Position numbers and translations under genes: made by a program. From Echinarachnius parma (Eukaryota > Echinodermata > Echinoidea > Clypeasteroida > Echinarachniidae), in NCBI GenBank assembly GCA_037951105.1, contig JBAMJV010007730.1:62001-126000 (forward strand): a stretch of DNA of 64,000 bases, written 5' to 3'. A model generated the notes under the pieces. That model saw only the letters and a program-made list of their open reading frames with translations, had not been told where the DNA came from and made no database searches. Of the stretch, positions 1-10,566 are shown piece after piece. The first letter of the stretch is position 1, and every line of letters starts with the position of its first letter.

Positions 1-636
1 TGAATCAACTTGAATTGCGCATTGCAACTTTACACTCAACTGCAACTCTTTGTGCAACACCCCGTGGGTTGAGAGCAGCATGTGGATAATTCATCAAATA
101 ATTAATTAATGTTCCCATTTGTGTTTATCTGTACATGTAGTTACACTTTATATTCTAATTCAGGCCCCATGGGAGATCAACTTTAGCTCAATGGGCTACC
201 CTGATAATTGAATAATTAAAAACATTAAATAATTGCTGGGGTTTATACGTGCCGCCGTTTTTCCCCAAAACACGACGTCCATATTAAAGTAAAGAAGATT
301 TTGATCATAGATTGCATTTAGTATAGCAACAACTGAAAACGATGTTTAATAATGAATGCGGATGGATATTCACTGGTGGATAATGGTGGTTTTTATTATA
401 TATCGCTTCCGGGCATTGTCGTTCTCAGGTTTTGAGGAAGATTTGATGAAGTGAAGATATAGAAGCAATAAAACAACACCAGTAAATGTTGTAATTATAA
501 ACGAAAACCAATTGAAATGAAAGAGACTAGATTGAAGTCCATCGTGGTGGATTTTGTCGCTACCATCTCTTCGCCCCTCCCTCCTCCCCTCTCCCCACAA
601 AATAAATATCACAATTGGAAGAATGAAATAAATTTA
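1..636. other. AT-rich DNA, no gene recognised
   Basis: No domain, splice-bounded exon or RNA gene is recognised. If gene A has the same three-exon plan as its paralogues, this stretch belongs to its intron 2 and its third exon lies beyond the left edge. Reading frames here are short and look random. Confidence 0.5.
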
Positions 637-640
637 TTAA

Positions 641-1161
641 AGAGATAGTTGAGTTTTGGTCAAAATGAATTTCAGTAACTAAAACCTGCACCATTACAGT
701 ACAAACTAATAGTTATAACTCCACCATGCTCGAAAGGTATACACAATTACAAACGACTAAGTCAAAACCCGGTTATCATACAAAAAAAGAGCCGTTACAA
801 CTCAAGAGGGCGCTCTCTAAAAACTCGTTGGTTTCAACCATTTTTTCATACAAAAGTGTGCATGTGATGTTTTTGTATATAATGATTAAATAGAGATATC
901 ATCAACAACTATTTAAAAACCTGTTTTGATTTTTTTTAAAGAAGTGTATAAGCATTTTATGTATTTGTATTAAAAGTCGAGATATCGTCTAGACGATATA
1001 TAAATACAATTTTTGAAATAAAATTTTAAAACTATGAGAGCATTCGAAAGGGAATGATTCTCATTTCACATGTTTTATTCAATGAACTTTCAAATGGAAT
1101 TAAAACCAACCAATTTAGTGTCAAGGGGCATTTCGGGAAGTACCAATACTCAACTGTACCT
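641..1161. mobile_element. MITE, TTAA-flanked, AGGGATAGTTGAG family
   Basis: TTAA at 637-640 and 1162-1165 bounds a ~520 bp element. Its ends are inverted: left AGAGATAGTTGAGTTTTGGT, right reverse complement AGGTACAGTTGAGTATTGGT. The interior (accatgctcgaaaggtatac, then gagggcgctctctaaaaac) recurs at 4855-5388 and 35349-35865. It has no coding capacity. The TTAA target resembles piggyBac-type elements, but the TIR does not start with CCCTAG-like bases, so the superfamily stays open. Confidence 0.8.
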
Positions 1162-1411
1162 TTAAGTCAATACTAGTGCGGAGTCAAAATGTTTACTAAA
1201 AATGTAAATTTTATTTATACGTTAAAACGTTTAGTAAACCCTTTAAACGTTTAGGGGGAAATAAACGTGTTTGTTTTGGTTCATGAAGCAATGGAGACGA
1301 CTTTTACCACCGAATAATTTTAATTTCGCAATGTCAGTATTTGTTGGGCATCCGTTTCCGCCATCCGGTCATATGTACCATGGGGGTGTTTCACAAAAAT
1401 CCTAGGTTGAA

Positions 1412-1800
1412 CTTAAAGGGATAGTTGAGTTTCGGTACAGAGCGTACAGTTTTGGTCAAACTGAATATTAGTAACCAAAACCTGCATTTACTGCACATAC
1501 TACACGTACTTGCACGAATAGGACGCAAGTTTACCCGAAAATGACATAAGCTTGCCCGAATAAAATACGATTTTAACCCAAAATGTATTCCTTCTGCTCA
1601 AATGTGAGGTGATTTTTGCCAAAAAATGTGTTTGTTTTTCACAGGAATTGAGGGTGGGGTTGGAGGGGGTTTGGGGGTAGCCTAAATAGCAAGGCTTCGC
1701 GTCTGAATGGCCAGGCTGCGCTGTAGGAAGGACTGAACGCGTGGTGGAGACTATCCGGCGAGCGGAGAAGCCGCGAGCGCCTTTTCTCAACTACATGTAC
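1412..1800. repeat. MITE left end joined to degenerate 21-bp repeats
   Basis: TTAAAGGGATAGTTGAGTTTCGG at about 1412 is the left end of the family at 641-1161. After about 90 bp it runs into repeats built on ttgcccgaa/ttacccgaaaatgac (1512-1640), the same word as in the larger array at 8785-9140. No matching right end was found. The order 'MITE end then cccgaa repeats' occurs twice (here and 8493-9140), which suggests one composite family. Confidence 0.5.
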
Positions 1801-1814
1801 TTAGCCCCAGTTGG

Positions 1815-1832
1815 CTCATGAATATTCATGAG
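1815..1832. repeat. Perfect 18-bp palindrome
   Basis: CTCATGAATATTCATGAG is self-complementary over 18 bases. A short hairpin (CATTGAAGTAT / ATACTTCAATG) follows at 1926-1958. Both lie in an otherwise unassigned stretch up to 2165. Confidence 0.7.
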
Positions 1833-2165
1833 TCGATTTAATGAATTATGCATAGACTCAGGTACACGTACGTGAGGTCAGATGTGCACTGAGCTGTGAG
1901 CTAGAGCGCATCGCATGTGTGTATCCATTGAAGTATACCACTATTGCATACTTCAATGTGTGTGTCGCGTCGGGGGAATGATGCATAATGCATGAGGTGC
2001 GTTGTGAACCCGCTTCCTGATTGGTCGCTACCTATAGGGTAGAGGAATTCATCGGAGAGCAACCCACTTGAGAAAAGGCAGAACGATTCTTTGTGATAGT
2101 CGCGCTCTCCAGTCGTTCCTGCATAGTGCATACTATACCGCGCATTCAACTCAGCTCAGACGAGA

Positions 2166-3432
2166 GGCCTTGTCAAAAGGCTAATTTGGGGGCTGCACTT
2201 GAATGTACCCTTGATATCAATGGAATTACAGGATTATATTTGTAAAAGAGACAATCAATTGTTTCAAAGGCAAGCAACAATAGAAATAATAAATACAAAA
2301 TGGAACAATTATTTGCAAATATATACTGATGGATCCAAATCACCAGAACAGGAGAGTGCAGCCGCCTCCTTCTTTGTCCCTTACTATGATTATTCATTAT
2401 CTAAGAGACTTTCAAATTATACATCCTCTTATGGGGCAGAGATGGCGTCTATTGTGCTTGCTTTAGAATGGCTATATAATCATCCCAGTTTGTATACGGG
2501 GGCAGTTATTTTTAGCGACTCACTAAGTTCTTTACAAGCCATAAAGAGTTGCAAAGACGAACTTCCTGTATACGAAATTGTATATTTGTGTTCACAATTG
2601 AAGAATAAAAGGATGCTTGTATATTTTGAATGGATTCCAAGCCATTGTGGTCTAAATGGTAATGAGATTGTGGATATAGAAGCGAAACGAGGTTTGAAAA
2701 AAAAATAGAAATTGATAATAAATTAGCAAGATATGAAGTTAATAGTGTTATAAAGAAATGGATGTATGTTAAATGGCAGAAAAGATGGGAAGGAACGGAA
2801 TCATGTCTTAAAGATGTGCAAAAAAATGTTAAGAGTATATATATATATGTAAATTAAATAATAGAAAAAATGAAAGTATTTTGTATTGTTTAAGAATGGG
2901 AAACATTGGTTTAAATGTAAATTTATGTGTATTGAAAAAGCACGATACTGGGTACGGTATTGCCCTAATTGTGAGGGGATATTTGAAACTATTACACATT
3001 TTTTGTGTCAGTGCCCAGAGTACATAGTTCAAAGTGCCATGTTGATGGCTGAAACAGGTTTATATGAGGAAAAAAAAATAATGTCTTTGTTAAATTCTTT
3101 AGAGCGACCCATCCAACAAGCTCTTGTTGATATGTGAAAAGAACCGGGAGATTACCCATACTTTACTAGGCCTAAGAATTTTGTTATCGTTTCATTATTA
3201 TGATAATAAGACGCCCACTTCCACATATGTGGCGGGAGTCCCGATGTGAGAGGTGGGCTCTGCTATAAATCAAAAGGAAATTGTTTATAATTTTTGTATA
3301 TATAAATGCATGAAGTTATTTGATTTATTTTGGTTTCGTCTTATAATTATACTATTAAGAGGCCTACGACCACATTTGTGGCGGGAGTCCCGATGTGAGA
3401 GGTGGGCCTCGGTGAGATATAAAGGAAATGTT
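2166..3432 (+). mobile_element. LINE 3' remnant with RNase H domain
   Basis: A plus-strand frame (about 2199-2708) reads as RNase H: YTDGS with the first catalytic Asp at 2328-2330, then GAEMAS, FSDSLSS and WIPSHCGLNGNEIVD. A frameshift in an A-run near 2700 breaks it. A second frame (2886-3137) has the cysteine/histidine motif CPNCEG..ETITHFLCQCPEY usual at the C-terminus of such ORF2 proteins. RNase H after RT is known in I/R1/LOA-type LINEs; EN and RT are missing, so the copy is 5'-truncated. The 3' UTR holds a duplicated block (gcgggagtcccgatgtgaga at about 3232 and 3382). It sits in the presumed intron 2 of GPCR A, antisense to the gene. Confidence 0.85.
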
Positions 3433-3434
3433 TA

Positions 3435-4068
3435 GGCCCCCCGATGCATGGAGATGCACTCTGGTCGCCTTCGTTTTTCTTTGCACCTGCATCCGATTCC
3501 AAAAAACAAACAAAATTATATATAAAATCAAAACAAATCATATTAACCAAGAACATACAGAGGTAGCAAACATGTTTGGGCTTTGTAAGTGAAAGTGCAA
3601 GGTGCAGGGTGTAATTTACTAAATATGTTCATACATGTCATTAATTTTGAGCAAAATTTATTATGGTGATCATAAATTAATGTTTATATTGTTGTATATA
3701 ATGGTATTAATAAACATTTGTAGTGATATTGTATAATTTTTTTATTAATGATACACGTACAATTATATGCATGCTCAAGCCGGTACAGAGACTGTTAATA
3801 GGATATCTATGCAGGCAACTGAAGACGGTTTTGATCACCATAATAAATTTTGCTAAAAATTAATGACATGTATGAACATATTTAGTAAATTACACCCTGC
3901 ACCTTGCACTTTCACTTACAAAGCCCAAACATGTTTGCTACCTCTGTATGTTCTTGGTTAATATGATTTGTTTTGATTTTATATATAATTTTGTTTGTTT
4001 TTTGGAATCGGATGCAGGTGCAAAGAAAAACGAAGGCGACCAGAGTGCATCTCCATGCATCGGGGGCC
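3435..4068. mobile_element. Foldback MITE with ~240-bp arms
   Basis: Left arm from about 3435 (GGCCCCCCGATGCATGGAG) is repeated almost exactly in reverse complement at about 3830-4068, leaving a spacer of roughly 155 bp. TA on both sides (3433-3434, 4069-4070) fits a TA target duplication of Tc1/mariner type. It has no coding capacity. It seems to have landed in the 3' UTR of the LINE remnant at 2166-3432. Confidence 0.85.
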
Positions 4069-4070
4069 TA

Positions 4071-4334
4071 GACTGATTCGTCAGTTGAGAAGCCTGCTCA
4101 ACGTACCGAGCCGGGTTGGCCCGATGATGCCTTTAATTTTGGTTTTGTTTATTGATGGTCTGAAAACGTTTATGCACTTCAAAAAAATATATACATATGT
4201 ATATAATAATAATAATAAAAATATTAAAATAAAGAAAATAAATGAGAAGAATGAAATAATATTTAGTTTTTGGCGAAAATATTCAAATTGAATGAACCGC
4301 CAATAAACATCAAACAACAACAACAACGCTATGA
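4071..4334. other. Probable LINE 3' UTR remainder, then AT-rich DNA
   Basis: This continues after the foldback insertion and ends in an A/T-rich stretch (aataataataataaaaat) that could be the LINE tail. Immediately to the right is the splice donor of GPCR A exon 2 (GTAAGT on the minus strand at 4335-4340). Confidence 0.4.
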
Positions 4335-4340
4335 ACTTAC

Positions 4341-4470
4341 CTGAGGGGCCTGCCCGGCTGTCCAGTGCCAATGCCTGGCGGCGTAGAGCGGAGATGATGC
4401 GGAAGTGCAGAACCATGTGAATCGTGATTGGTAGCGGCTGCATCGAGATAAAGACATACACACCCAGGAC
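4341..4470 (-). CDS. GPCR A, exon 2 (TM5)
   Basis: This 130-bp exon lies between acceptor CCATAG (4471-4476) and donor GTAAGT (4335-4340), read on minus. It enters in phase 0 and leaves in phase 1, exactly like B exon 2. The 43 residues start VLGVYVFISMQPLPITIH: TM5 with its conserved proline, then a basic start of intracellular loop 3 (SALRRQA). Intron 1 is 1097 bp, the shortest of the family. No exon 3 homologue was seen between here and the left edge, so the gene is probably completed outside the window. Confidence 0.9.
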
Positions 4471-4854
4471 CTATGGGAATTGGTAATAAAAACAATCAAT
4501 ATTTAAAGTGATCCATTGACTTTGTAAAATTCAACAAAGTTTACTTGGAGCTTTCACATATCTCTTGTCTCTCTTAGTTGGCTTATAAAGGTAACATGAT
4601 TATGAACTGGTTAGGGTTGGGGTTGTAATAAAGTTAGTGGATCACTATCATTGTGATGTAAAATAAGCAATACTATAACCATGGCAACAAACCTGTTGTG
4701 GTTAACTATCATGGTAACACGGAAACAAGAATTGGTATCGTGTAGAAGACATAATTTAAGACTTAAACGACAACGCATATAATGGCGTTCCAAAGAAATT
4801 AACAACGCCGCTTTTTATACAGGCAACCTTTAAACGTTGTTGCACTACCTTTAA

Positions 4855-5388
4855 AGGGGTACTACAGTTTTGGTAAGGATGAGCTTTAGTAACCAAAACC
4901 TGCACAATAACATTACAAAATTACAATTATAATTCCACCATGCTCGAAAGGTATAGAACATTACAAACGACTAAGTTAAAAGCCTGTTATCATTCAAAAA
5001 GAGCAATTAACACAAAAGAGGGCGCTCTCTAAAAAGCATTGGTTTCAACCATTTTTCATACAAAATTATGCATGTGATGTTTTGTGGAAATAATGATTAA
5101 ATAGCGATATCATCAACAACTATTTAAGAACCTCTTTTGAATATTTTAGAAAAAGTGTAAGCATATTTGTTTGTTTTTTTTTAATCATCGAATAAATCTG
5201 GGGCCCAGATTTATTCCGATCGGATATATTTATTGATATTTCAGCCGTTTCTGAACCGATTTTGATCAAATAAAGTTTATTTTGCCATTAAAATTGTATG
5301 CTCTTTCAAATTTTACACTCAGTTTTTCATTATCTCACAACAAAATTATTTCGTGCAGTGCCCTCTATACCAAAACTGAACTACCCCT
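4855..5388. mobile_element. MITE in intron 1 of GPCR A
   Basis: TTAA at 4851-4854 and 5389-5392 bounds a 534-bp element with good TIRs: AGGGGTACTACAGTTTTGG at the left and AGGGGTAGTTCAGTTTTGG (reverse complement) at the right. Its interior matches the element at 641-1161. It makes up about half of this intron. The intron parts on either side resemble the ends of B intron 1 (about 19650-19760 and 23930-24088). Confidence 0.85.
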
Positions 5389-5567
5389 TTAATGTACATA
5401 AATTAAATAAAGAAAAGGTTTGCTTAAATCAATTCAAATCTATCTTTGAATTATAATTGCATGCCCTTGTTCAACTGATCAGATTTTTACTGAAAATACT
5501 CTTTGAAATAAGTATTTTTTTTCCCGGAATTTTGTTACAAATATATATGACATCATAAGTGACTTAC

Positions 5568-6161
5568 CACTTTGTGTGCAAAGGTCGGGTAGGGCAAAAA
5601 GATGCACCGCCCATCCACGACATCGTAGACGATGAAGTGGTAAAACACGCTAATGAAACCAGTCATCCAGCAAGCAAAGATAATGATGATGGTAGATCTG
5701 GTGGAGAAGTACACCTTGTACTTGGTTGGATGGACCACAGCAATGTACCTCTCCAGAGTGATGGCGGTGAGGCAATATATTGATGTAAGAGCCGAGAACC
5801 ACAGGATAAACTTTGTGATGTACACACGGCACAGGACCTCCCCCCAGAATCCCGCGGGAATCGACGGGTTGCTGTTCGGGAACACGTGCAGTGGGATCAT
5901 CCAGAAGCAAGACACGAAGTCGGTGACGGCGAGGTTGATGATGAATTGGCTGGTGCGGGTGCGGAGCGCGGGAACGCGCAGCAGAACGAAACACACAAGC
6001 GCGTTCCCGAACATTCCCGAGAAGCCGATCAGGCCGTACACGCTGCGCACATAGGCGTTGTGCTCGATATCGCCTATAGACCAGCCTATGCTTTCGGCAA
6101 CGGGACTTTTCATTTGCGGTCCCGCTGTAGTGGTACTCGTCATATTTTCCATGTCAGACAT
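5568..6161 (-). CDS. GPCR A, exon 1 (N-terminus to extracellular loop 2)
   Basis: The exon encodes 198 residues of a class A GPCR. The N-terminus has an NMT glycosylation site. TM1 (about 39-62) has the GN motif at 52-53; TM2 has LAVTD with the sodium-site Asp at 81; TM3 starts at Cys111 and ends in ERY (137-139) in place of DRY; TM4 has its Trp at 165. Cys186 in loop 2 should pair with Cys111. The ATG at 6159-6161 is the first in frame; B keeps a Met at the same place. The exon ends AAAGTG|GTAAGT in phase 0. About 70% identical to B exon 1. The ligand is unknown; the style is that of peptide receptors. Exon 3 is not in the window. Confidence 0.92.
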
Positions 6162-6729
6162 GATTTGGCGATGCGTGATTATAATGATATTTTCTCCACA
6201 TTATTGAGCCAATCATACGGACTGTCTATTTAGATCCTACAGGATAAATACGTATTGTTTCTATTCGTTCTTTCGAGTTTGAATCTAGACAACAATAAAT
6301 AACTCTAAATCGAATGTGAATCATGTAATGTGGTCCTGAAATCACGGTTGATATTAGATGACATGGATGATATGCATCCACGAGTTACAAAACGTTTATT
6401 CTTTAACAGTTACTAAACATGAAAAAGGACAGCTCTTGAAGAAACATGTTGAATTTCGAAATAACAGAGCCGCATAACCTCTGGCGTGTTTATAGTTTTT
6501 AACACTCTTAGCGAGCAGAGTTTATCTCGAACCTTTCCAGAAGGACATTAAGCAGAATATGTCAACAATCGTGGTAGCAAAAGATCAAGAGTAAAGAAAC
6601 GGAGACAAATGGCCCAAAATCCAAATGCATAACTTAAGTTGAGGCAAGTCTGATGTGGAAACATTCCTGAATATGGTAGAATATACTTGTGAGGGGAAAA
6701 GAAGCTACGCAAGAAATAAAGGTACATCA
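6162..6729 (-). promoter_or_regulatory. 5' flank of GPCR A, duplicated in front of B
   Basis: The sequence upstream of the ATG aligns with 24683-25270 in front of GPCR B, including catcgccaaatcATG at the start and aagaagctacgcaagaaa further out. Promoter and 5' UTR must lie here if transcription starts near the ATG, but no TATA box or initiator stands out. The similarity shows that A and B were copied together with their upstream DNA. Confidence 0.5.
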
Positions 6730-6835
6730 CATGGGCGTCGATACTTACGTAATACCCATTCATCAGGGGGGGATGGATGAATGGATCACCCCCCCCCCCC
6801 TGATCAATGGGTATCAATGACAGATCGACGCCCGT
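6730..6835. mobile_element. 106-bp MITE with 9-bp target duplication
   Basis: GGTACATCA occurs on both sides (6721-6729 and 6836-6844). The insert starts CATGGGCGTCGAT and ends ATCGACGCCCGT, and its centre is a G-run facing a C-run (catcaggggggg / cccccctgat), so it folds into one hairpin. The B flank has a single copy of the site (ggtacatctagcattatatcc at about 25271), i.e. the empty state. A 9-bp duplication is typical of Mutator-like elements; the assignment rests on that and the short TIR only. Confidence 0.8.
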
Positions 6836-6844
6836 GGTACATCA

Positions 6845-7900
6845 GTCTAGCCTTCTATCCAACAGCAAGTTTCAGACATTCAAATACACCTTTTGAATCA
6901 AGGACATTATCCATTTTAATGGAGACGGTTCAGAGTTTTCACTTTATATATGGTACAATATATGTTCAGAGATCACTTGTGGGAATTGTAATCTTCTTGA
7001 TAGATGTTGCCATCATAATTATGTAGATTTTACACTCAGCCTGCATGTAGGTCATCTTAGTTTTAAAAGGGGAAGCATAAATGTATAACATCACAGACAA
7101 GAAAAGTGATTATTGTGTAAATTCGTTTAATTGGCGTAGCAAAGGGGTCAGGGTTATGCATTACCCCCCCCCCCCCTTAAAGGGCTGACATCCCTCACCC
7201 AGTCCTATATGGAGAAAAAGTCTAACGTACTACAATTTTAATCTAGAGGCAGCGCTTGTTGTAACCCCGCATTGCCCCTTTGGTCTGTTTTAATCCATGT
7301 TACACCATTCGTGTACATCTTTTGAAAATGATCATGAATATTTACTCAACATAACACACACGTGGTCAGTGACGTACTAACGGGGCATGAGGAGGCACGT
7401 GTACCCCAATAATCTTTAAAAAAAACAATACAAAGCATAAGGGGAAAACTGTGGACAAATTTAAGAAGTGCCCTCAAAAGTTCGCGTGCATCCTTAACCT
7501 ATCCCTCCCCCGTAATCAACCCGACCACGTTATGTCACGGCATGTAGCGATATAGTTATTTATAATTATCAATCCCGTGATGATCGAATAATTTTCCTAT
7601 TAATGTTGAGTATTATAGAGCCATCGTGTATAATTTTGACATTTATTATAGTTTTGATAGCAGAACCTTCACATTACTGTCATAATCATACACGATGGCT
7701 CAATTTACTCAACAATAATGGACGCGTTATTCAATTATCGCGGAAATTATGAAGAACTATACCGCTATAAGCCGTGACGTAGCCTGGTCAGGCTGATTTA
7801 GTACGATTGTTTATATAAACAGTATATAAAACACGGACACATTTGTACTTATGAAATGTAGAAGGATTAAGAAACAAAGCTCAGAAGCATGCTACTAACG
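6845..7900. repeat. Segmental duplication partner of the GPCR B upstream region
   Basis: Blocks here recur in order upstream of B: tataacatcacagacaagaa (7083) at about 27767, cattcgtgtacatcttttga (7307) at about 28011, and tacttatgaaatgtagaagg (7847) near 28645. The B copy is longer because of the insertion at about 25545-27770. A partial inverted repeat (agagccatcgtgtataat / atcatacacgatggctca, 7617-7702) lies inside; B keeps one arm only. No gene is recognised. Confidence 0.7.
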
Positions 7901-8492
7901 CAAGGATTGCGAGAGGCGTTTACTCAAAACAATCATCAAAATCCAGTTAAATCTGTCAATTCGAATAGTCTTGGTAGCAGTTTGGAAAAATGGGCATCTT
8001 TTTATAACGATTTTTAACGATAGCTATTATAACGATCAGAATTTTAAAGAGGCTCTGAATTTCAATAAGTCAAGTCAAATGGTTATCTGCCATTTTCTGC
8101 AGTTTAAAATAGAACATATAAATAACACAGTAGAAAAGAACAATGACGGGGTGAACAAGACCCCCAAAATACAAATTACTTTAGGCAGGATGTAACCATG
8201 CATATCATATCAGGCTTGGAAACCAGTAATCTGGAGACATTACTGTCTAGTCTGGTCGACTATTCCAAGTTCACATTGCCGAGTGAACGAAGCTCCTATC
8301 CGAACATGCCAAAGAGGTCGTTCTTGCAATTGGGATCGCTGGAGAACAGTCCGTCCTGAATGTTTTATTAAGTCGGTTCACTTGTCGCTTTTCCAGGGAG
8401 GATGGCACGATAGTCTCCTCGGCAGTATTGCTTGCAAGTGCATTTTACATGTATTATACAGAACGATAATGTATCTATCTGGCGATTATGTG
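7901..8492. other. No gene recognised
   Basis: The stretch gacggggtgaacaagaccc..taggcaggatg (about 8146-8192) is shared with 32156-32192, so it is a dispersed repeat. No domain, splice-bounded exon or RNA gene is visible. Confidence 0.5.
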
Positions 8493-8784
8493 TTAAAGGC
8501 ATATTACAGTTTTGGTCGCATATAATTTTGTGTAACTAAAACTTGCAAGTTATTTAAAACTAACAGTTATAATTCAATGATGCTTCAATAGCAGTGAAAC
8601 TTATACATAAACGGTTAAGTTACAGGGCTGTTTTCATTTTAAAAGGCAAGAGGGCGCCTCCAGACACCTACAAATAAATTCAGCTTATTTTGTATTAAAA
8701 ATGAGAATGTGATGTTTGGTTATAATAATTATTCCATTCAGTGATCATAAGAAATATTTAAAACCATTTTCACACAGGGCTGAG
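8493..8784. repeat. Truncated MITE (left end)
   Basis: TTAAAGGCATATTACAGTTTTGG opens the copy. The body (taacagttataattcaatga..taaacggttaagttacaggg) is also found at 16600-16690. No right end is seen; the copy passes into the cccgaa repeats. Confidence 0.6.
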
Positions 8785-9140
8785 GTATTTTGCCCGAATA
8801 ATTGTCCTTCCTATAATATTACACCTGACAAGCGGGGAAAACAGGTCTTCGCCTCTTTGAGACACGAAATTATGTTTATCCCAAATATTGACGTGTTTTT
8901 CCAGAAAAATGTCGTTGTTTTGCTCTAAAATTACATTAAATTGCCTGACTGCAACATGATGTTTCCCGAATATTACATGAGTTTGCCCGAACATGACTTT
9001 ATGTTTCCTGAATATGACTCCGATTTGCCCGAATACGTATGACATGGTTTTGCCCCATAAGTGAAATTGATTTGCCCAAATGTGACATGGTTTTGCCCGA
9101 ATATGAAACTGATTTGCCCAAATGTGACATGGTTTTGCCC
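8785..9140. repeat. Degenerate minisatellite with period near 21 bp
   Basis: The word tttgcccgaatatgacatgg recurs with substitutions at about 21-bp spacing. Because 21 is a multiple of three, minus-strand translation gives 7-residue repeats such as FGQTHVI and FGKHHVA. The end of the array is tidiest (cccaaatgtgacatggtttt twice). Shorter related stretches lie at 1512-1640 and about 43270-43400. Confidence 0.7.
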
Positions 9141-9428
9141 GGTGTCACGCTAAATCTGTACCCACTGCGAAATCCGTACGCAGTCGCAAATGCGCATGCG
9201 CACCTGTGGGAAAATTGCCTGCGAAATTCGTTCATGCCATTTGTAATAAAGCATGCAAAATGCCTCCTTGAGGCTCCTTGCGGCACAAAGTGTTGTCAAA
9301 ACCCGACGGTGGATTAAGAAACTCCATTCACGCCATTTAACAATTTGATAAAACATGTGTCAATTTGTTATTAGCATTAAATTGCGGCGTAATTGTGGTC
9401 ACGATTTTCGCAAGACACGCACCATATA

Positions 9429-9957
9429 CAGGGTGGCCCAAAAAAAACGGAACGGGGCACTTCCCAAAATATAGTGCCAAAATAATTATGTCCATCTGAT
9501 AGGGTGTTTTTTCCAATGAAAAACGATACCAAGAACAGTCATTTTGGTCGTGTAGTTTTTGTTTTAGGGCGCTGTGAGTGAAACCATGTCAGGCTCCCAT
9601 TTTTGTCAATTTTCACCAAGTCAGTGCCTGTTAAATTGCACTTACTGCCCGTAATAACGAGCAATCCGCGCGCCATTGTTAGTGTGCACTCAGCCGTGTG
9701 CCGAGAGAATGGGCATGGTCGTTTAATGGTATTACGGGCAGGATGTGCGATTTAACTGTCATTGACTTGGTAAAAATTGACCAAAATGGGCACTTGACAT
9801 GGTCTCACTCACAGCGTCCTAAAACAAAAACTACACGACCAAAATTACTGTTCTAGGTATCGTTTTTCATTGGAAAAGACACCCTATCCGATGGACATAA
9901 TCATTTTGGTACAATATTTTGGAAAGTGCCCCGTTCCGTTTTTTTGGGGCCACCCTG
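9429..9957. mobile_element. Foldback MITE, CAGGGTGGCCC ends, TA-flanked
   Basis: TA at 9427-9428 and 9958-9959 bounds a 529-bp element that is nearly one inverted repeat. Left end CAGGGTGGCCCAAAA, right end the reverse complement; matching arms continue to the centre (aaattgcacttactgcccgt / acgggcaggatgtgcgattt). The TA duplication indicates Tc1/mariner-type mobilisation. Relatives: a half copy at 45000-45131 and a short copy at 55717-55941. Outside it, inverted sequence (gcaaatgcgcatgcgc at 9187 and gcgcatgcgcatttgc at 9977) shows it landed inside an older inverted repeat. Confidence 0.9.
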
Positions 9958-9959
9958 TA

Positions 9960-10417
9960 AAGGCATATCTGTCTAAGCGCATGCGCATTTGCGACTGGGT
10001 ACGGACTTCGCAGGTCACGGATTTCGCACCACACCGGATGTAAGGTGCTATTTGCCCGAGTATGGCTGTTTTCAAAACTCAAGGGGCTGCAGCCCCCAGC
10101 CCCCCCCCCCCCCCTCCGCCCCCTCCGCCTCCTACGCCTATTATAATAATACAATGTATGAAGTAAAGTGTTAATAATACCCTTCACTCATATACATCAG
10201 TCACGTAAATTTATATCATGATGAGACCGCATAATGAACACATTATCTTTGCTTAATATCGATTATAATAGGGCCATGCATGTACCTAAACATCTACGAA
10301 AAAGTCTACGAAAATATAATATTAATCAAATTAATGGATATTAAACTTTAATGTGCGTCAACAGATACTGGAGAAGGAGGAACAATTATATTACAAATTA
10401 CAACAATCACATAATGA
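9960..10417. other. Inverted-repeat arm and C-run, no gene
   Basis: 9970-10030 is the reverse complement of 9150-9200. A C-run follows at about 10103-10113 with pyrimidine-rich flanks. The remainder is AT-rich with nothing recognisable. Confidence 0.5.
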
Positions 10418-10562
10418 ATAGATAGATAGATATATCGCGTTTTTATTGACACATAAAAATATACAAGACTGTAGCTCCGAGGACTAAAGTGCCCTCGTGC
10501 GCAACATGAATATACAAACATACATGCATAAATATATTATAACGTAAAATACAAAATATTAC
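10418..10562 (-). mobile_element. LINE 3' end with tetranucleotide tail (minus)
   Basis: Read on minus, gactttagtcctcggagct-like sequence runs to tgtcaataaaaacgcg and a (TCTA)n-like tail at 10418-10435. The same 3' end with a (TAGA)n tail is at 46110-46335. The left part of the element continues at 11379 after an inserted MITE. Confidence 0.6.
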
Positions 10563-10566
10563 TTAA

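Noticed and set aside
5559..6233. Plus-strand frames opposite GPCR A exon 1
   Set aside because: Shadows of a GC-rich coding exon; no domain. The same holds at 24237-24458, 34682-35150 and 58120-58747.
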